DNA of 64,000 nt. Origin: Antedon mediterranea (lineage: Eukaryota; Echinodermata; Crinoidea; Comatulida; Antedonidae). Position numbers and translations under genes: made by a program. The notes below the pieces were generated by a model. The model worked only from the letters and a program-made list of their open reading frames with translations, was not told the DNA's origin and searched no databases. Location of the stretch: assembly GCF_964355755.1 (NCBI RefSeq), contig NC_092675.1:16381312-16445311 (forward strand), read 5' to 3'. Shown here in pieces: positions 1 to 11,700 of this stretch (position 1 is its first letter; each line of letters begins with the position of its first letter).

Positions 1-200
1 CTTTTCGAAGGTTGTTGATTGCGATCGCGCTCGCGATCCTTAAAAACGAGGGACTGCCATTAGGCTTGTAGCTTTATAACTTAGCTTATATATTATTAGC
101 CTAGGCCTAGATTGGTTTTAACTTTTAAAAATCCACGTGTTTTTAGGCCTCTTGACAGAAAAATCAACACTGTCAAAAGCTAGGCTCTATTTTGAAAATT

Positions 201-274
201 AAGGAGCGCGATAAATTGCTCTCCTCGAAGCCTGTTGAGGAGCGCGGAGGAGCGCGGTCGCGCAGGCGCTCCTT
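201..274. repeat. GC-rich inverted repeat
   Basis: The outer arms AAGGAGCGC and GCGCTCCTT are perfect reverse complements enclosing a GCGCGG-rich centre. It may be a small foldback element. No clear target duplication is visible. The first 200 bases show no gene, only scattered short palindromes. Confidence 0.4.
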
Positions 275-1054
275 ATAAATGATGCCCTGACGATTTACAT
301 ATTGCGATTTGAAAATCGTTCTTGGTACCATTGTAAAGCTAAAATCTTTATGATTATTTTAGTCTAAATGTAAATCAGATCAAATACATAGTTTCAATCA
401 GCTTTAATAAAAACATCGAATTGGGCTATAAACGCTGGCGGTGGCAGTTTCTAACTGGAAAAAAAAAAAAAAAAATAAATAAATAAATAAAGCAATGGTT
501 AATTACAAACGTATTCTGTTTATTTTGAGTTTAAAAGTTGTTTAGGCCCAGGTCGTTTAGTCTAGGCCTAAGCTAGTGGTCAGGAGATCATCACTTCCAT
601 GGTTGGTAGAGGGACGATTCGGCCTGGGATTATTTGGGGAATTCCATTTTACTTGCTGTCCACACTAGATTGTAGTAGCTTTCAAAATGTAAAATATATG
701 CGGTCCAGAACGGATTTGATATTACTTCAAGAACAGATTTGTAAATTACAGTTTTTATCAAAATATGCAACAATAAAAAGGAAATGATGGAAGCAGAAAT
801 ATCAATCTTTTTGGCAGTCAAAGTGTTAATACTGTATTTTAATATTGTTCTTTTAGTTACTATACTATGCACACAGGTAAGTTGTACATAGGGCCTTTGT
901 TTGGACATGTTTTTACCATTGATTTTAATAGAAGGCGCTGTTTTTCCAAACCTTCTCATTTACAAACGCCTCTCAGACCAAGGGGTACGTAAATGAGAAG
1001 CTCGACTGTATTACAGTTAGTGTCAATCCACATACCCTGGCATTGATGAGTTGT

Positions 1055-1067
1055 ATTGCCTAGCAAC
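1055..1067. promoter_or_regulatory. X-box-like RFX site 1
   Basis: The sequence ATTGCC-T-AGCAAC fits the imperfect-palindrome RFX X-box (RYYRCC, 0-3 bases, RGYAAC). It lies about 7.7 kb upstream of the first coding exon of the RFX gene in this window. Whether it is near that gene's promoter is unknown, because the 5' untranslated exon(s) were not located. Confidence 0.4.
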
Positions 1068-1145
1068 CACTATTTGATATAACTATTCAAACTGTTTTGT
1101 TCATCCTTGACTTATTTTATATGAATCACTCAGCAATTTTAGTTC

Positions 1146-1158
1146 GTTGCTTAGCAAC
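1146..1158. promoter_or_regulatory. X-box-like RFX site 2
   Basis: GTTGCT-T-AGCAAC is a perfect palindrome around one central base and fits the RFX X-box apart from T for C at the last base of the left half. It lies 79 bp after the first site. A pair this close in AT-rich non-coding DNA upstream of an RFX gene is suggestive of autoregulation, which is inference. Confidence 0.42.
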
Positions 1159-1314
1159 AAATCATATAGCATATTTGATGGAAGTATGATTTTAAAGTAA
1201 TCACGATATAGGCCTAAAGCATATTTTCATTGGTATTATATTTTATTTTTATAATTTGCAAGTTCAGATGACTTTATCCTCTCAATAATAATTAACTCAT
1301 GTCAGGCAAACATA

Positions 1315-1491
1315 AGGTTTATTGCAAATAGCGTGCACGATGCATGGTGAGAAGGTTTTGGGAGCAAACGTCGCAGCGCTTACGTACATGATTTGTTGTT
1401 TGTACGTATGCTCCTAAATCCTTCCCATCATGCATTGTGCAATGACGTTCCTCGCAAAATCAAGCTATTTACAATAAACCTTATTCGGTAC
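1315..1491. mobile_element. 177-bp hairpin MITE
   Basis: The element starts AGGTTTATTGCAAATAG and ends CTATTTACAATAAACCT, which are near-perfect inverted repeats flanked on both sides by TA. The interior also folds: the segments starting ATGCATGGTGAGAAGG and ending CCTTCCCATCATGCAT pair around a short GTACGTA-flanked loop. Almost the whole element is one long hairpin. A TA target duplication is compatible with a Tc1/mariner-type source. Confidence 0.75.
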
Positions 1492-1884
1492 AGTAGCGTA
1501 TTATTTCAGAAGAACAGATTACTGTAACTTTTGATCTGTAATTACCGTACTGATGCGGGTATAAGCTCATACTCTGGTATAAGCCCACTCCCAACTTTTG
1601 ACTAATTTTCATGCAAAATGAGGCGCTCGAGTATAAGTCCACCCATTAATTCATGCCGTAATACATTATTTTGTATTTGGTAATGGCGAGTATTAGTTTT
1701 GTGATGGTCAACACATCTGGCGACTTCCATACACCGCATCGTCCTACCTTTTATTATAAACAAGCTAGGCTAATATAAGCTAGGCCATATCAGGCCTAGC
1801 AGCCCTGTTTGGTTTACACTCCATTGCCAAAACAAAGAACCGCAATTTGGTATCGGCTGCAGGCCCGTATGCAGCATTTATAAT

Positions 1885-2192
1885 GGGGGGGGGGTGCGAG
1901 CGAAGCGAGCAACAATGGCTGGGGGCCAGGGGGCCGCCAAGGGCCCCCCGGTCAGGGTCCAAAATTTGCATTATTTGACGTTCTAAAGACTGATGTAAGA
2001 CTCTCTGTTGTGGCTTGGGCTAGTTGAACGATGGACACCAGAACTTAACGCTTTCATGATGAGGCCAACTCAGCAGGGGTGGCGCCAGGATCTTCCCGAC
2101 GCGGGGGCTACATTCCCCGACGAGGACCAGGGGCCGCCAAGGGCCCCCGGTGGGGGTCCAGGGGGCGAAGCCCCCGGAAGCAACGCGTTCTA
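1885..2192. repeat. GC-rich dispersed repeat, two related segments
   Basis: Two segments share the core GGGGCCGCCAAGGGCCCCC, near 1929-1948 and 2130-2149. They lie in sequence far more GC-rich than the surroundings and include a G9 tract. The 61-codon open frame at 2008-2193 is a by-product of this composition. It looks like a truncated transposon end. The family was not identified. Confidence 0.45.
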
Positions 2193-2926
2193 GCGTCATT
2201 TGAGGTCTTTTTAATCAGATTTAGGGTAGCCATTTTTTCCATTTTTTATAATGTATAAATAAAATACTGCGTGCAAAAAAACGATGCGCGATGACTGTTT
2301 CAATCCATATTTTTCAATTTAAAAAATAAAAGTTCAAAGAAAATTTTGAAAAATAGAGTTGGAGGTCCCGGAAATTGGACTTATTATACTTCAAAACATG
2401 AAAAAAAATATATAAGTCCCTATCATGGGTTGTGACTGAGCTAAGAAATGTTTGAAAAATAGAGATGTTAGGTCCCGGAAAATGTACTTCTTGTTCTTCG
2501 AAATATGACCAGCTTTATTGTTGGGGCTGAGCTAAGAAAATGTTTAAAACTAGAGCTGCAGGTCTTCAAAAAATTGCATTTTATACTTTGGAAACATCAG
2601 GCCTAGAGGCTTAAAAAACGCAAGCGTAGACCTTTTTCAGTCGGGGAAAAAAGTTTATTCCTCCCAGGTGTATGCATGCGTACCATCTGGACTTCCGAGT
2701 GGTGAGAAATTCATGACATACAGGATATTGAAAATGTAATAACTATAGCTATAATGTTGGCTAAGCGAAAATGGCATGTTTTTTTGTTTAGTAATGGATG
2801 AAAAATTTATTTTAGGTGCTCCACGGTACAGAAGGTTACTTGTAAATTAAAAAATTGGTGAACAAACGAACAATTAACATAATTCGTTTTTGCTGTAGTG
2901 TAGCGTACGTCGACGCAGTACACGAC

Positions 2927-3253
2927 GTAACCGTCGGTAAACTTCGCCTGGAAAATAACACATTACACATTTTGGTCCCTGGATGAAACTTGATATCACG
3001 CGTCTCGACCCAACGTTGAACGATTCGTACAAAGGGATACCGCCAGACAAGTGCGTACCTAGCTATTGTTTAGTAGTAAGTTAGATCGCTGGCAATAATG
3101 AATGCATATAAAGTGCATAATATCACTCTGACGTACTCTCACGGTCAATGAAACGTCACGGTTTTCTAGGCGCTGAAGCTAGCTACGAAGTGAACGCGAA
3201 CGCTTTTTACTGTATATTATATTCCCCGTCAAAAAGTACACGTGTTCCCTTCG
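2927..3253 (+). repeat. tandem duplication, unit 1 (327 bp)
   Basis: This segment starts GTAACCGTCGGTAAACTTCG and is repeated from 3254 with a few substitutions and a small indel. It preserves the uninterrupted junction GTGCGTAC-CTAGC that unit 2 carries split by a transposon, so it serves as an internal empty site. Confidence 0.8.
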
Positions 3254-5652
3254 GTAACCGTCGGTAAACTTCGCCTGGAAAATAACTACATTACACATTT
3301 TGGTCCCTGGATGAAACTTGATATCACGCGTCTCGACCCAACGTTGAACGATTCGTACAAAGGGATACCGCCAGACAAGTGCGTACAGTACAGGACAGAA
3401 TTATTGCAAAAATCCCAACGCATTCAACACGTTGTCGTTGCGTTGTGTTTGCGTTGCGTTGAACGGCTTTCAACGTTTAGTTGTTTATTCAACGAAAGTC
3501 ATTATCAGCATGTCAAGTAAACAATTAGTTATTTCAACGCTAGCTGCTGCAGCACTAGACTGGCCGATTGCACCGTTGCACGCCTGAACGATCAGTAACA
3601 ACAACAGGCAAAATACCTATCGGCAGTCACTACCAGATATTTTAATATAAATAAAATATATATGAAGCTTAGATATATTTTTAAGTATTGAACGGACAGT
3701 TACCAAATAAAACACACAGTGATATTTCCCAGTGTTTAGTGAAGGAAAACATCGAATAATAAGGTCGATGCCAAGTCTAACAGTTAACACTGTACTGTAG
3801 GCCTTCCGGGGGAAAACACGATCTCACGTCGTAAAATCAAACAACGTGGAAATTACTGACATCAACACACGAGGCCGCCACCCTGGTTTCCTCAAGAAAA
3901 ACACCACGTGTGTTATGACGTATTTAACGATCGTTAATGACGACGAAGTAATTAATTTTATTTAGGCCTACATTTTTTAGCTGTTCGAGATTCAAGAGTT
4001 AAGTTAAAATATTGTTTCTCTATTTTGGTTTTTATTTTATAATTGTCCCATTGTTTGTTGTAATGTAATTTGAAAGAACTAAAAAATTTGACGTGTCCGA
4101 CACCCATGAACCAATTTAAATCTTTATAAATCGAACAACATTACATTTTTAAGTACAAAAAGCGTTTTGAATACGTTAACAATAGAGCGTGTTGAATGTA
4201 TTGAACCCGTTGACCGTTCGTTGACGACGTTAAACAATTGAATCCCATAGCGTTGAACGCGTTGAAAACGTTGCGCGTTTTGAAAAGCATCACGCTGTAA
4301 ACTGATTAAAATGTTGGCTGTTCGCTCGCATATTCTCGCAACTCCCATCCCATTCATACAGTTTCAGGAGGAGGCCAATATAATTATATTAAGAAACAAA
4401 ACAATAGTATGTTAAAGAGAAAACGCCTAAACCTCGCCTGTAATAATATATTGTCTTGCATCAGAATAAAGTGGTTCTTTATTCTGAATTGTTTGGTTAT
4501 TCAAATATTTGTGGGTTACACCTTGGCGTGAATAATATGGTATGGCACAGGTTTTGATTTTAAAGAAAACGCCTAACAGTAACATTGCCTATTGTCATCA
4601 AATTGGTCATTCCTATTTCTTGGTTATTATATTTAACGCTTTTCTCTGCATGGGTTACGTTAGGCATCACAATAATTAATTTATAATATAATACATGATA
4701 ATGATATATTTATGGATAATAATAAAACTAAACGATTTTTTCCCTTTTAATTACGCGTTATTTCATAATGAATGAACTCTTCACCTTTCGATCAGTTCGT
4801 CCCTCACGTCACGAAAAGCATGCGTGAAAAAGACGACGACCATGCTGGATCGTTATGTTGGTGGTGTATTGTTGCCTTCCATGGCGGCGGGTGTAGGCTA
4901 CGTTGTTTTTATAAATAATCGAGAAAAATGTAGTACAGTACTGCGAAGTTTTTAGTTTGGAAATAATTAATTACGATGTGACCTAGCCTCCAAGATTCAC
5001 CGCCGCCTTAACTTTGGTATTTAATACTCCAGTTAATATAGGCACACAGTAATTGAGGACATGACCACTACTTTTAACTGCGATGGCAGACGCGGCTCAT
5101 ATACACACGGGGCCTACTCGTTAGTAGTAGGCCTAGCCTAGTGTAATATATTAAGCTAGGTTTCCGCGGAAAAATACACATTATGTTTGTTTTCTTAAAT
5201 ATTTGTAATACTGTATTTTATACTATTACTACTACTACTAATACACACTGGCAATCTGTAAATACCATACGAATCCGATTGTTCGTTATTTCAACGCAAA
5301 CTCAACGCAACACATTGTGTTGGTTGAATAAACAGTTCAACGAACTCAACACTTTCAACGCCAACGGACAACGCAGTTTCAACGCGTTGTCAACACTTTA
5401 ACAATGCGTTGAATGCGTTCAAAATCTGCAATAATTCTGTCCGGTACTGTACCTAGCTAATGTTTAGTATTGTAGTAAGTTAGATCGCTGGCAATAATGA
5501 ACGCATAAAAGTGCATATTAGCCCTCTGACGTACTCTCACGGTCAATGGAACGTCGTGGTTTTCTAGGCGCTGAAGCTACAGTATATGAAGTGAACGCGA
5601 ACGTTTTTTACTGTATATTATATTCCCCGACAAAAAGTACCCGTGTTCCCCG
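3254..5652 (+). repeat. tandem duplication, unit 2, interrupted by a transposon
   Basis: The left part (3254-3386) matches unit 1 from its start to GTGCGTAC. The right part (5449 to about 5652) matches the remainder, starting GTACCTAGCTAATG. The intervening 3387-5448 is inserted DNA. The 92-codon open frame at 3242-3520 runs from the duplicated segment into the transposon, so it is not an intact gene. Confidence 0.8.
3387..5448. mobile_element. non-autonomous TIR DNA transposon, 2062 bp, 4-bp target duplication
   Basis: The left end AGTACAGGACAGAATTATTG and the reverse complement of the right end, AGTACCGGACAGAATTATTG, are inverted repeats. They are flanked by GTAC direct repeats at 3383-3386 and 5449-5452. 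The undisrupted copy at 2927-3253 has a single GTAC at this point, confirming the boundaries. Both subterminal regions and the centre (about 4185-4290) are full of CGTTGAA/TTCAACG motifs. No transposase frame remains. A 4-bp duplication occurs in Sola- and Chapaev-type superfamilies, but the family is not assigned. Confidence 0.85.
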
Positions 5653-5994
5653 ACGGGGGGTTGGCCTTCCCTTGTTTAGGCGCCGTATTCGATAGTGTCT
5701 GTATTTCCAGACACGTCTTTACCGCCGGTTAAGTTGTCTGTATTTCTCCAGCAAACACTTTACCGCGTACCGCGTACATGAAGCGCTAAGCTATTGCTTG
5801 TCGTCACATGATCGACTGCGCATGTTTTACATCGAGTTTGTAGTCGGTTCAGATTCCGTAATTTAATTACCGGTATTTTTTCATTTTATATTAGCATATT
5901 TTTGTTTGTATACCATTGATAATGTAAATTTTGTATATATATAATGATATTGTCTTTAGTTAAACAAGACAAGAAAAAATACCAACCGAGGAAA

Positions 5995-6080
5995 TAGTGG
6001 ACCTTTTGGGACTTGGGGGGGGGGGGTGCGTCTGCACCCAACGCACCCCCCCCCCCCCCCCCTGGATACGGGCCTGGGCT
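5995..6080. repeat. G/C homopolymer hairpin repeat fragment
   Basis: A G13 tract and a C18 tract flank GTGCGTCTGCACCCAACGCAC, followed by CTGGATACGGGCCTG. It looks like the end of a dispersed repeat. The overlapping 64-codon minus-strand frame is low-complexity (poly-Gly/Pro). Confidence 0.5.
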
Positions 6081-6188
6081 GTCATACTGTAAACAAGCTT
6101 ATTAAATTTCTTTGGTACATTTCTATTTAACGAACATTGTATACTTGCATACATGGACTTATTCTCGCGTCAGTACGATATATAAATA

Positions 6189-7699
6189 CAGTCGACTCCG
6201 CCTAAGTCGAATCTAAGGGGACTGGTATAAAAATTTGAGTTATGCAAACTTCGACTTACAGATTTGTAAAAAAAATGCTAGGGTAGGCCCACTCACTAGC
6301 CGCGCTACGGCTAGGCCTAAGCCTAGATAGTAGACCCTGTCGCGATCGCAGCCCACACGATAAGCCTTCTTGAATTGAGTTTGCTTAGCTAGCTAGGCCT
6401 AATAAATGCTAAGCCTCCTTTATCGGCAATGACAAACTGTATTTTCTTTATGGTTTAAGCCGCGGATAACGTATACCGTATATTTCGGTGTATAAGGTGC
6501 ACCTGTGTATAAGACGCACCCCCTAACTGAGAGTAAAATATCGGCATTTTTTATATCGTCGATGTATAAGACGCACTTTATATTTCATCAAAACTATGTT
6601 TTTTTTAAATTGTAATCAATATAATTGTAATAATATATTGTTATATCTACAACTGAGTCCTTTATTTAGGGTTTTTCTTACCTAGGCTCGGCCGCGCCCA
6701 GCCTTAACAAGTTCTTTCCAACTTGTTATTCATGAGTTTCGCACCCGCAACATCGAGTGAATGACCGTGTGTGTAACACGCACGTGTGTGGGCTAGCCTC
6801 GCTCGATCATTTCAAGAGGGCACACGTTTTCAAGGACAATCGTATTCGATTAGTATCTATGTATCCGAGAAGTGTATATGCTGGTCCATGCTATAATCAA
6901 CTGGAGAATATACTAGTCGAATACCATAGACCATGTGGCCACCAAAAAGGGCTTGCGCTTGGGGTACGGCGGTCGTGCGTATAACTATAACTAAATACTA
7001 TTCCAATCGTAAACGTTTACAAATGAACTTTTATCGGAGCGCCTAAAACAGCCTCATAATGAACAAATCTTTTCATCATATTTAGTATAACATCACGCTA
7101 AAATGCCTTAAAAAACTAGGCAGAAGCAGGTTGCCGTTATGTTAGTACACTGTAGCTAGCCTAGGCTAGGCCTAGCCAACGATGTGACGATATTTACAAT
7201 CTGTGTGGTGTGAGGCATAACATAATGTTCGGTGTATAAGACGCACCCTTAATTTAGAGGTCAAATTTGCGGTAATAAATACATTTCGGTTCTTATTCGA
7301 AAACGGTATTCATTGTTTATTGCCATCTGTCTAGCACAAAATAGGTACCCACAAAACGCCGCTCAATTTCTCAACGCTAAAATGCCGCCTATTCTACAAC
7401 CTGCTTGAGAGAACTGATATGGTCCCACATTATAACCTCTGTCGTTTGTTTATCGAATTACATATGTTTCATCGGTTTTTTTAGCCCGTTGTTGCCGCGT
7501 GATTTGTGACTTTGACTTATATGATATAAATCACTAAAGAATGTGTGTATTGGGACCGCAAAAAGATGTCGACTTAGAAAAATTTGACTTACAAATAAAA
7601 ATGACACAGTAATGCATAGGAATGAATTGGGACTTTCATAAAAATTCGACTTTCGCGATTTTTTGACTTACGCGAATTTGACTTGGGCGCAGTCGACTG
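6189..7699. mobile_element. pogo/Tigger-like non-autonomous transposon, 1511 bp
   Basis: The left end CAGTCGACTCCGCCTAAGTC and the reverse complement of the right end, CAGTCGACTGCGCCCAAGTC, are inverted repeats flanked by TA (6187-6188 and 7700-7701). CAG termini with a TA target duplication are typical of the pogo/Tigger branch of Tc1/mariner. The interior holds three GTATAAGACGCAC-type motifs (near 6505, 6560 and 7230), which suggest a second nested repeat. No transposase is recognisable. Confidence 0.75.
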
Positions 7700-7701
7700 T
7701 A

Positions 7702-8735
7702 ATAATCTTTTAAAATTAGTAAAATTCTTGAAAACAAATCTGTACCCCACTGTATAATTAAGGTTACAGTGTAGGGAATGGAAGAACTGTTCCTTGCAAG
7801 CACTAGTCTATTTTATACTGTATATTAATATACTAAATTTAAATTATTTCACAAACTTTACATCCTGTACAACTTGCACAAAAAGTATTTTGTTATTCAA
7901 CAATAGTATAAATGTAGATAACAATGCAGCAAGACTACAGTTTTCGTCTAACAAAATAAAACTAACCCAAAATAATGAGGCGGGAGTCATTATTGAACGT
8001 ATTGGAATTATTTGATCTTCTCATCAATATTGTCAACGTACAGTACTTACTATATTCTACCAGTAATACTTCCCAGGGTCATTGGAACATGATTTGCATA
8101 CCAATTAGAATTAAACAATAGTTACTGAATGTTACGAGAATTAAGACATTGAAATTCTCAGATTAGCACTTTGAATTGGCTGTAAAGTGTACTTAATTAT
8201 TAATGTATAAAACCTAGAAATATTAGTCGAAGGTTGTTTAGTGGTGAGTGCATGTATTGTACAATAAGTGCCTACCGTAATGTAAATGGATTGTAAAAAC
8301 AAAGAAAAGGAAAACAATACATTATTTAATTAACAAAGGAGCAATGCTTGTGTACTATCTACAGTACCAGTTGTTTTATTAATATGAATATTGATTTTCC
8401 TTTTATTCTATTATTTATTATCTATAAAATTTATGTTTAAAATTTGTCTTTATTAATTTTATCTATATATTATAATTATTTCATTTACTTGTCAATGTTT
8501 TATTATATTTACTTTGTAAATATGTCCTTCAAAACCAAAGACTGTATTTAATGAAGTTATATTATATATTAAATTATGATCTGCACATTCCTGTAACTAT
8601 ACCACAGTAGAATAAAACAGACAATAATTAAGTACACATTTCTATTTAATATATTGTACTACTACTGTATATTAAATTATTTGTATATAAATAATTCTTG
8701 CTAGTGAACCAATCAATATCTTTTTATTTTGACAG
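7702..8735. other. AT-rich non-coding stretch before the first RFX coding exon
   Basis: No supported exon or repeat. The 73-codon frame at 7794-8015 has no family signature. A pyrimidine-rich tract ending ACAG at 8735 is the acceptor of the RFX exon that holds the start codon, so at least one upstream 5' untranslated exon must exist. Confidence 0.5.
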
Positions 8736-8749
8736 ACTTTGAATGAAGA

Positions 8750-11700
8750 ATGGCAACACAAACAGCGTTTGTGTCTGACATGCAAATAGCACCATCACAG
8801 GACCAACAGCAGACGGTTACCCATCAGACAATTATAACTGCGCAATCAACCCAGCGTACATCACAACCACAATTTATCGTTACAAGTCAGTTATATGTTT
8901 TAATGATAATTATGTCTTCTTTATTCTCAAATATGAATAATTGTTTAATACCAGTAGTCATTTTTTTGAAAAATGAATTTTCTATCCCTTAATGGTCTAC
9001 CGTCAGTATATTTTCTGCCCCGCCCATTTTTTGGGGACTATTTCTGTTTAGATTTTGTGATCTTTTGAAGTCTTCATGAATTAAGAAGCTACTACAGCGA
9101 GCGAGTGACTTCCATGACATAATACCACTACTAGGCCTAGGCCCGGCCTAAATTATCATATCATTTTTTTTATATGAATGCTTCGCCTCATCTTGGCTTT
9201 CTTCGGCGTTATTTTCAAAATACATGGAAAGCCCACATCACACGTGTTTTGTTGCGACCCCTTGCTTGTTGTTTATGATGACATTGTTTTTGTACGAGCA
9301 TAATACCTACGCTACAATAAAGTAGTAATTTATATTACTGTAAACAAAATTATTTGTTCTATTTTATATTTTAATACATCTTAAAGGTATTAAAAACTAC
9401 ATACAGTATTGTTTTTAAACACATTTTATCATTAAAGACCCCTTCCCTGCAATTTTGGACGTTTTTTGGAAAATAATAGATATATATCACTTTAAAAACA
9501 TTAAACCATGTCATTCCTTGTCTTAAATGTACGTTTTATGGTAAATTATGATAAAAAGTGAGAAACAATGCACTACCTAAGTAGCTCGCGGCGATCGACC
9601 TCTCGTGGACGGTCTTAGGCCTAGCCTAGCTAGGCTTAGTTTTGTAGGCCTAGCTGGTAAACATCGATAACGTACGAACATCGTACGCTAGCTATATACC
9701 TAGCCTGACGTTGTATAGTTGCTGCATTAATTGTCTTTCTATTTTTGCCAGACTCCGTTGATACAAATTGGGGAAAACACGGTATTTTCGCTGAAAAGTT
9801 AGGAGTCTTCCATTTGTTTTGGCTTCACGATCGATCGAAAAGTGGGCGAATTACAGGTGAAAAACAAAAATATCAATCCGCGCGCAATGCATTTTGGGAT
9901 TTATAGCGGGCCGCTATAATTATTAGAATCGATTTATTTTTCACATTTTTAACCGTTTAAAGACGAAAAAAGTTATCGCAATAGGACCATATAGTATTAT
10001 TTTTACATTAAATATAGTTTGTGATCTTAAATTAGATCTAAAAAACGTAGGGAATGGGGCTTTAATATTATATAATTAAAAAACAAATCACTGTACCACG
10101 CTTGTAAAATATTCATACGCCAAGACCTCGCGTGTCTCTCTGGCTCGATTTTCTCCACAGCCTGGAAATCGTGATTTTTCAACGAATTCTAACTTCGCGT
10201 AGAATTAATCAATTTTTACGATTTGAAATTGCAGATATATCGCTTTTTCTTTTTATTCATAGTTAAACACATGGTATTATTATTATTTTATAGAAAAACA
10301 CATTTTCAAACATTCAGTCGCTTCATTTGACCATGATTGAGGAATTTGATCCTACACATTTCCCCAGTGATTTATTGAGACTTCGTAAGGTCGCGGCCTA
10401 TTCTTTTGATATGTAATGTGATTAGATTGATTAGACTCTGGCAAAACCTGGTTATAGAACCCGTTAAAAGCATGCTTTGACGGGTAGAATGGTAAGAGGA
10501 AAAGTTTCAGCATGTTACAATAATTGGGACGTACATTACATTTATCTGTAATCGTGTGGATGGTAACTTTTGTGAAGATCACAATACAAGCTGGCTATAG
10601 CTATAAAGATTTGTTTAATTTGTATTTAACTGTTATTAATCAACTTTTATTACAGATTCAAATGATGTTCTGAAAGACTCAACATCGAGTACCAACACTG
10701 TTACACTTCAAAACGCCCAACCATCGCAGCAACAGCAGCAACAACAATCCGTCTTTTCAAACCACTTGCAGTATGTCACGGACAACGACAACAACCAGAC
10801 CATCTTCGCTAACGGCACTATGTGAGATAAACCATTAGACAGCTCTGTGGTCGTGTGCCGTGAAGTGAAAAAATCTTTGTGCCGTGTTTATATCAAACTG
10901 TAGTCATGCACCGACCCTACGTCGTAGTCGGCTTTCATTGTGTTTTTTTTTCGCACACGATTATTGACGCTACACAAATGGTCCCACATTGTGCCTAAAG
11001 CACTAACCAGTTGGCTATCTTGTTGTTGCTATTGTTATACATAACAGGACACTATGAAGAATAGTCTGAGCATGTCTACACACCAATCCTTGTAATAACT
11101 TCTGTGACTATCCTAACCTACTAACCCAGAATTTATGTTGGCGATGAGATTATGCAAAATTCTGGAATTAGGGTAGTTAAGGAAGCTATCACAATGCTGA
11201 TGGGTTTGTACACATGAGCAGATAGTCGTTATGTACTGTATTGTTCTTGGTCTTTTTGCTGTGTAATGCTTATCATTTGATGTTGGCAGTTTTTATATAT
11301 TTGTTTACAAAACAAACAATCCATCTTCTTTTTAAAAAAACTCTATCAATATTATACTACAAAAAGTAGTAAATTAGTTATTGAATTAGCAAGTCAAAAT
11401 TTCTTTTCATATACTTTTTAAAAATTTTCCAGAGACGTGGAATTCTGAACTTTTCTCATAAAGCAATAACTGTGTTTTAAAGAAATTGATTATTTAAAGT
11501 TTTTAATAAGTGAAATAACATGTAAATTATTCCTAATTTCAAGCACCCCCAGTTTTATCAAATATATTTTCAAATTAGCATATTCAAGACATTCCAAGCC
11601 AACTGGTTCAAATTAGATGTAGTCTGTTTTGTTTTATTTGTTATATTTAAATTCTATAAGCTTTGCATGTCTCTATATATTTAGAATGTGTCTTGTACTG

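Larger units (their letters stand above)
599..1314. other. non-coding stretch without a recognisable gene
   Basis: The short open frames here (62 and 109 codons, on opposite strands) lack conserved motifs and sit in AT-rich sequence. I see no splice-supported exon. The only notable content is the pair of X-box-like sites listed separately. Confidence 0.5.

Noticed and set aside
3242-3520. 92-codon gene
   Set aside because: The frame crosses the exact insertion boundary of a transposon at 3387, so the second half is transposon DNA.
10656-10824. Short RFX isoform ending at the in-frame TGA at 10822
   Set aside because: The TGA overlaps a good donor (AT|GTGAGA) whose use joins in phase to the next exon. 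A premature end is possible only by retention and has no support.
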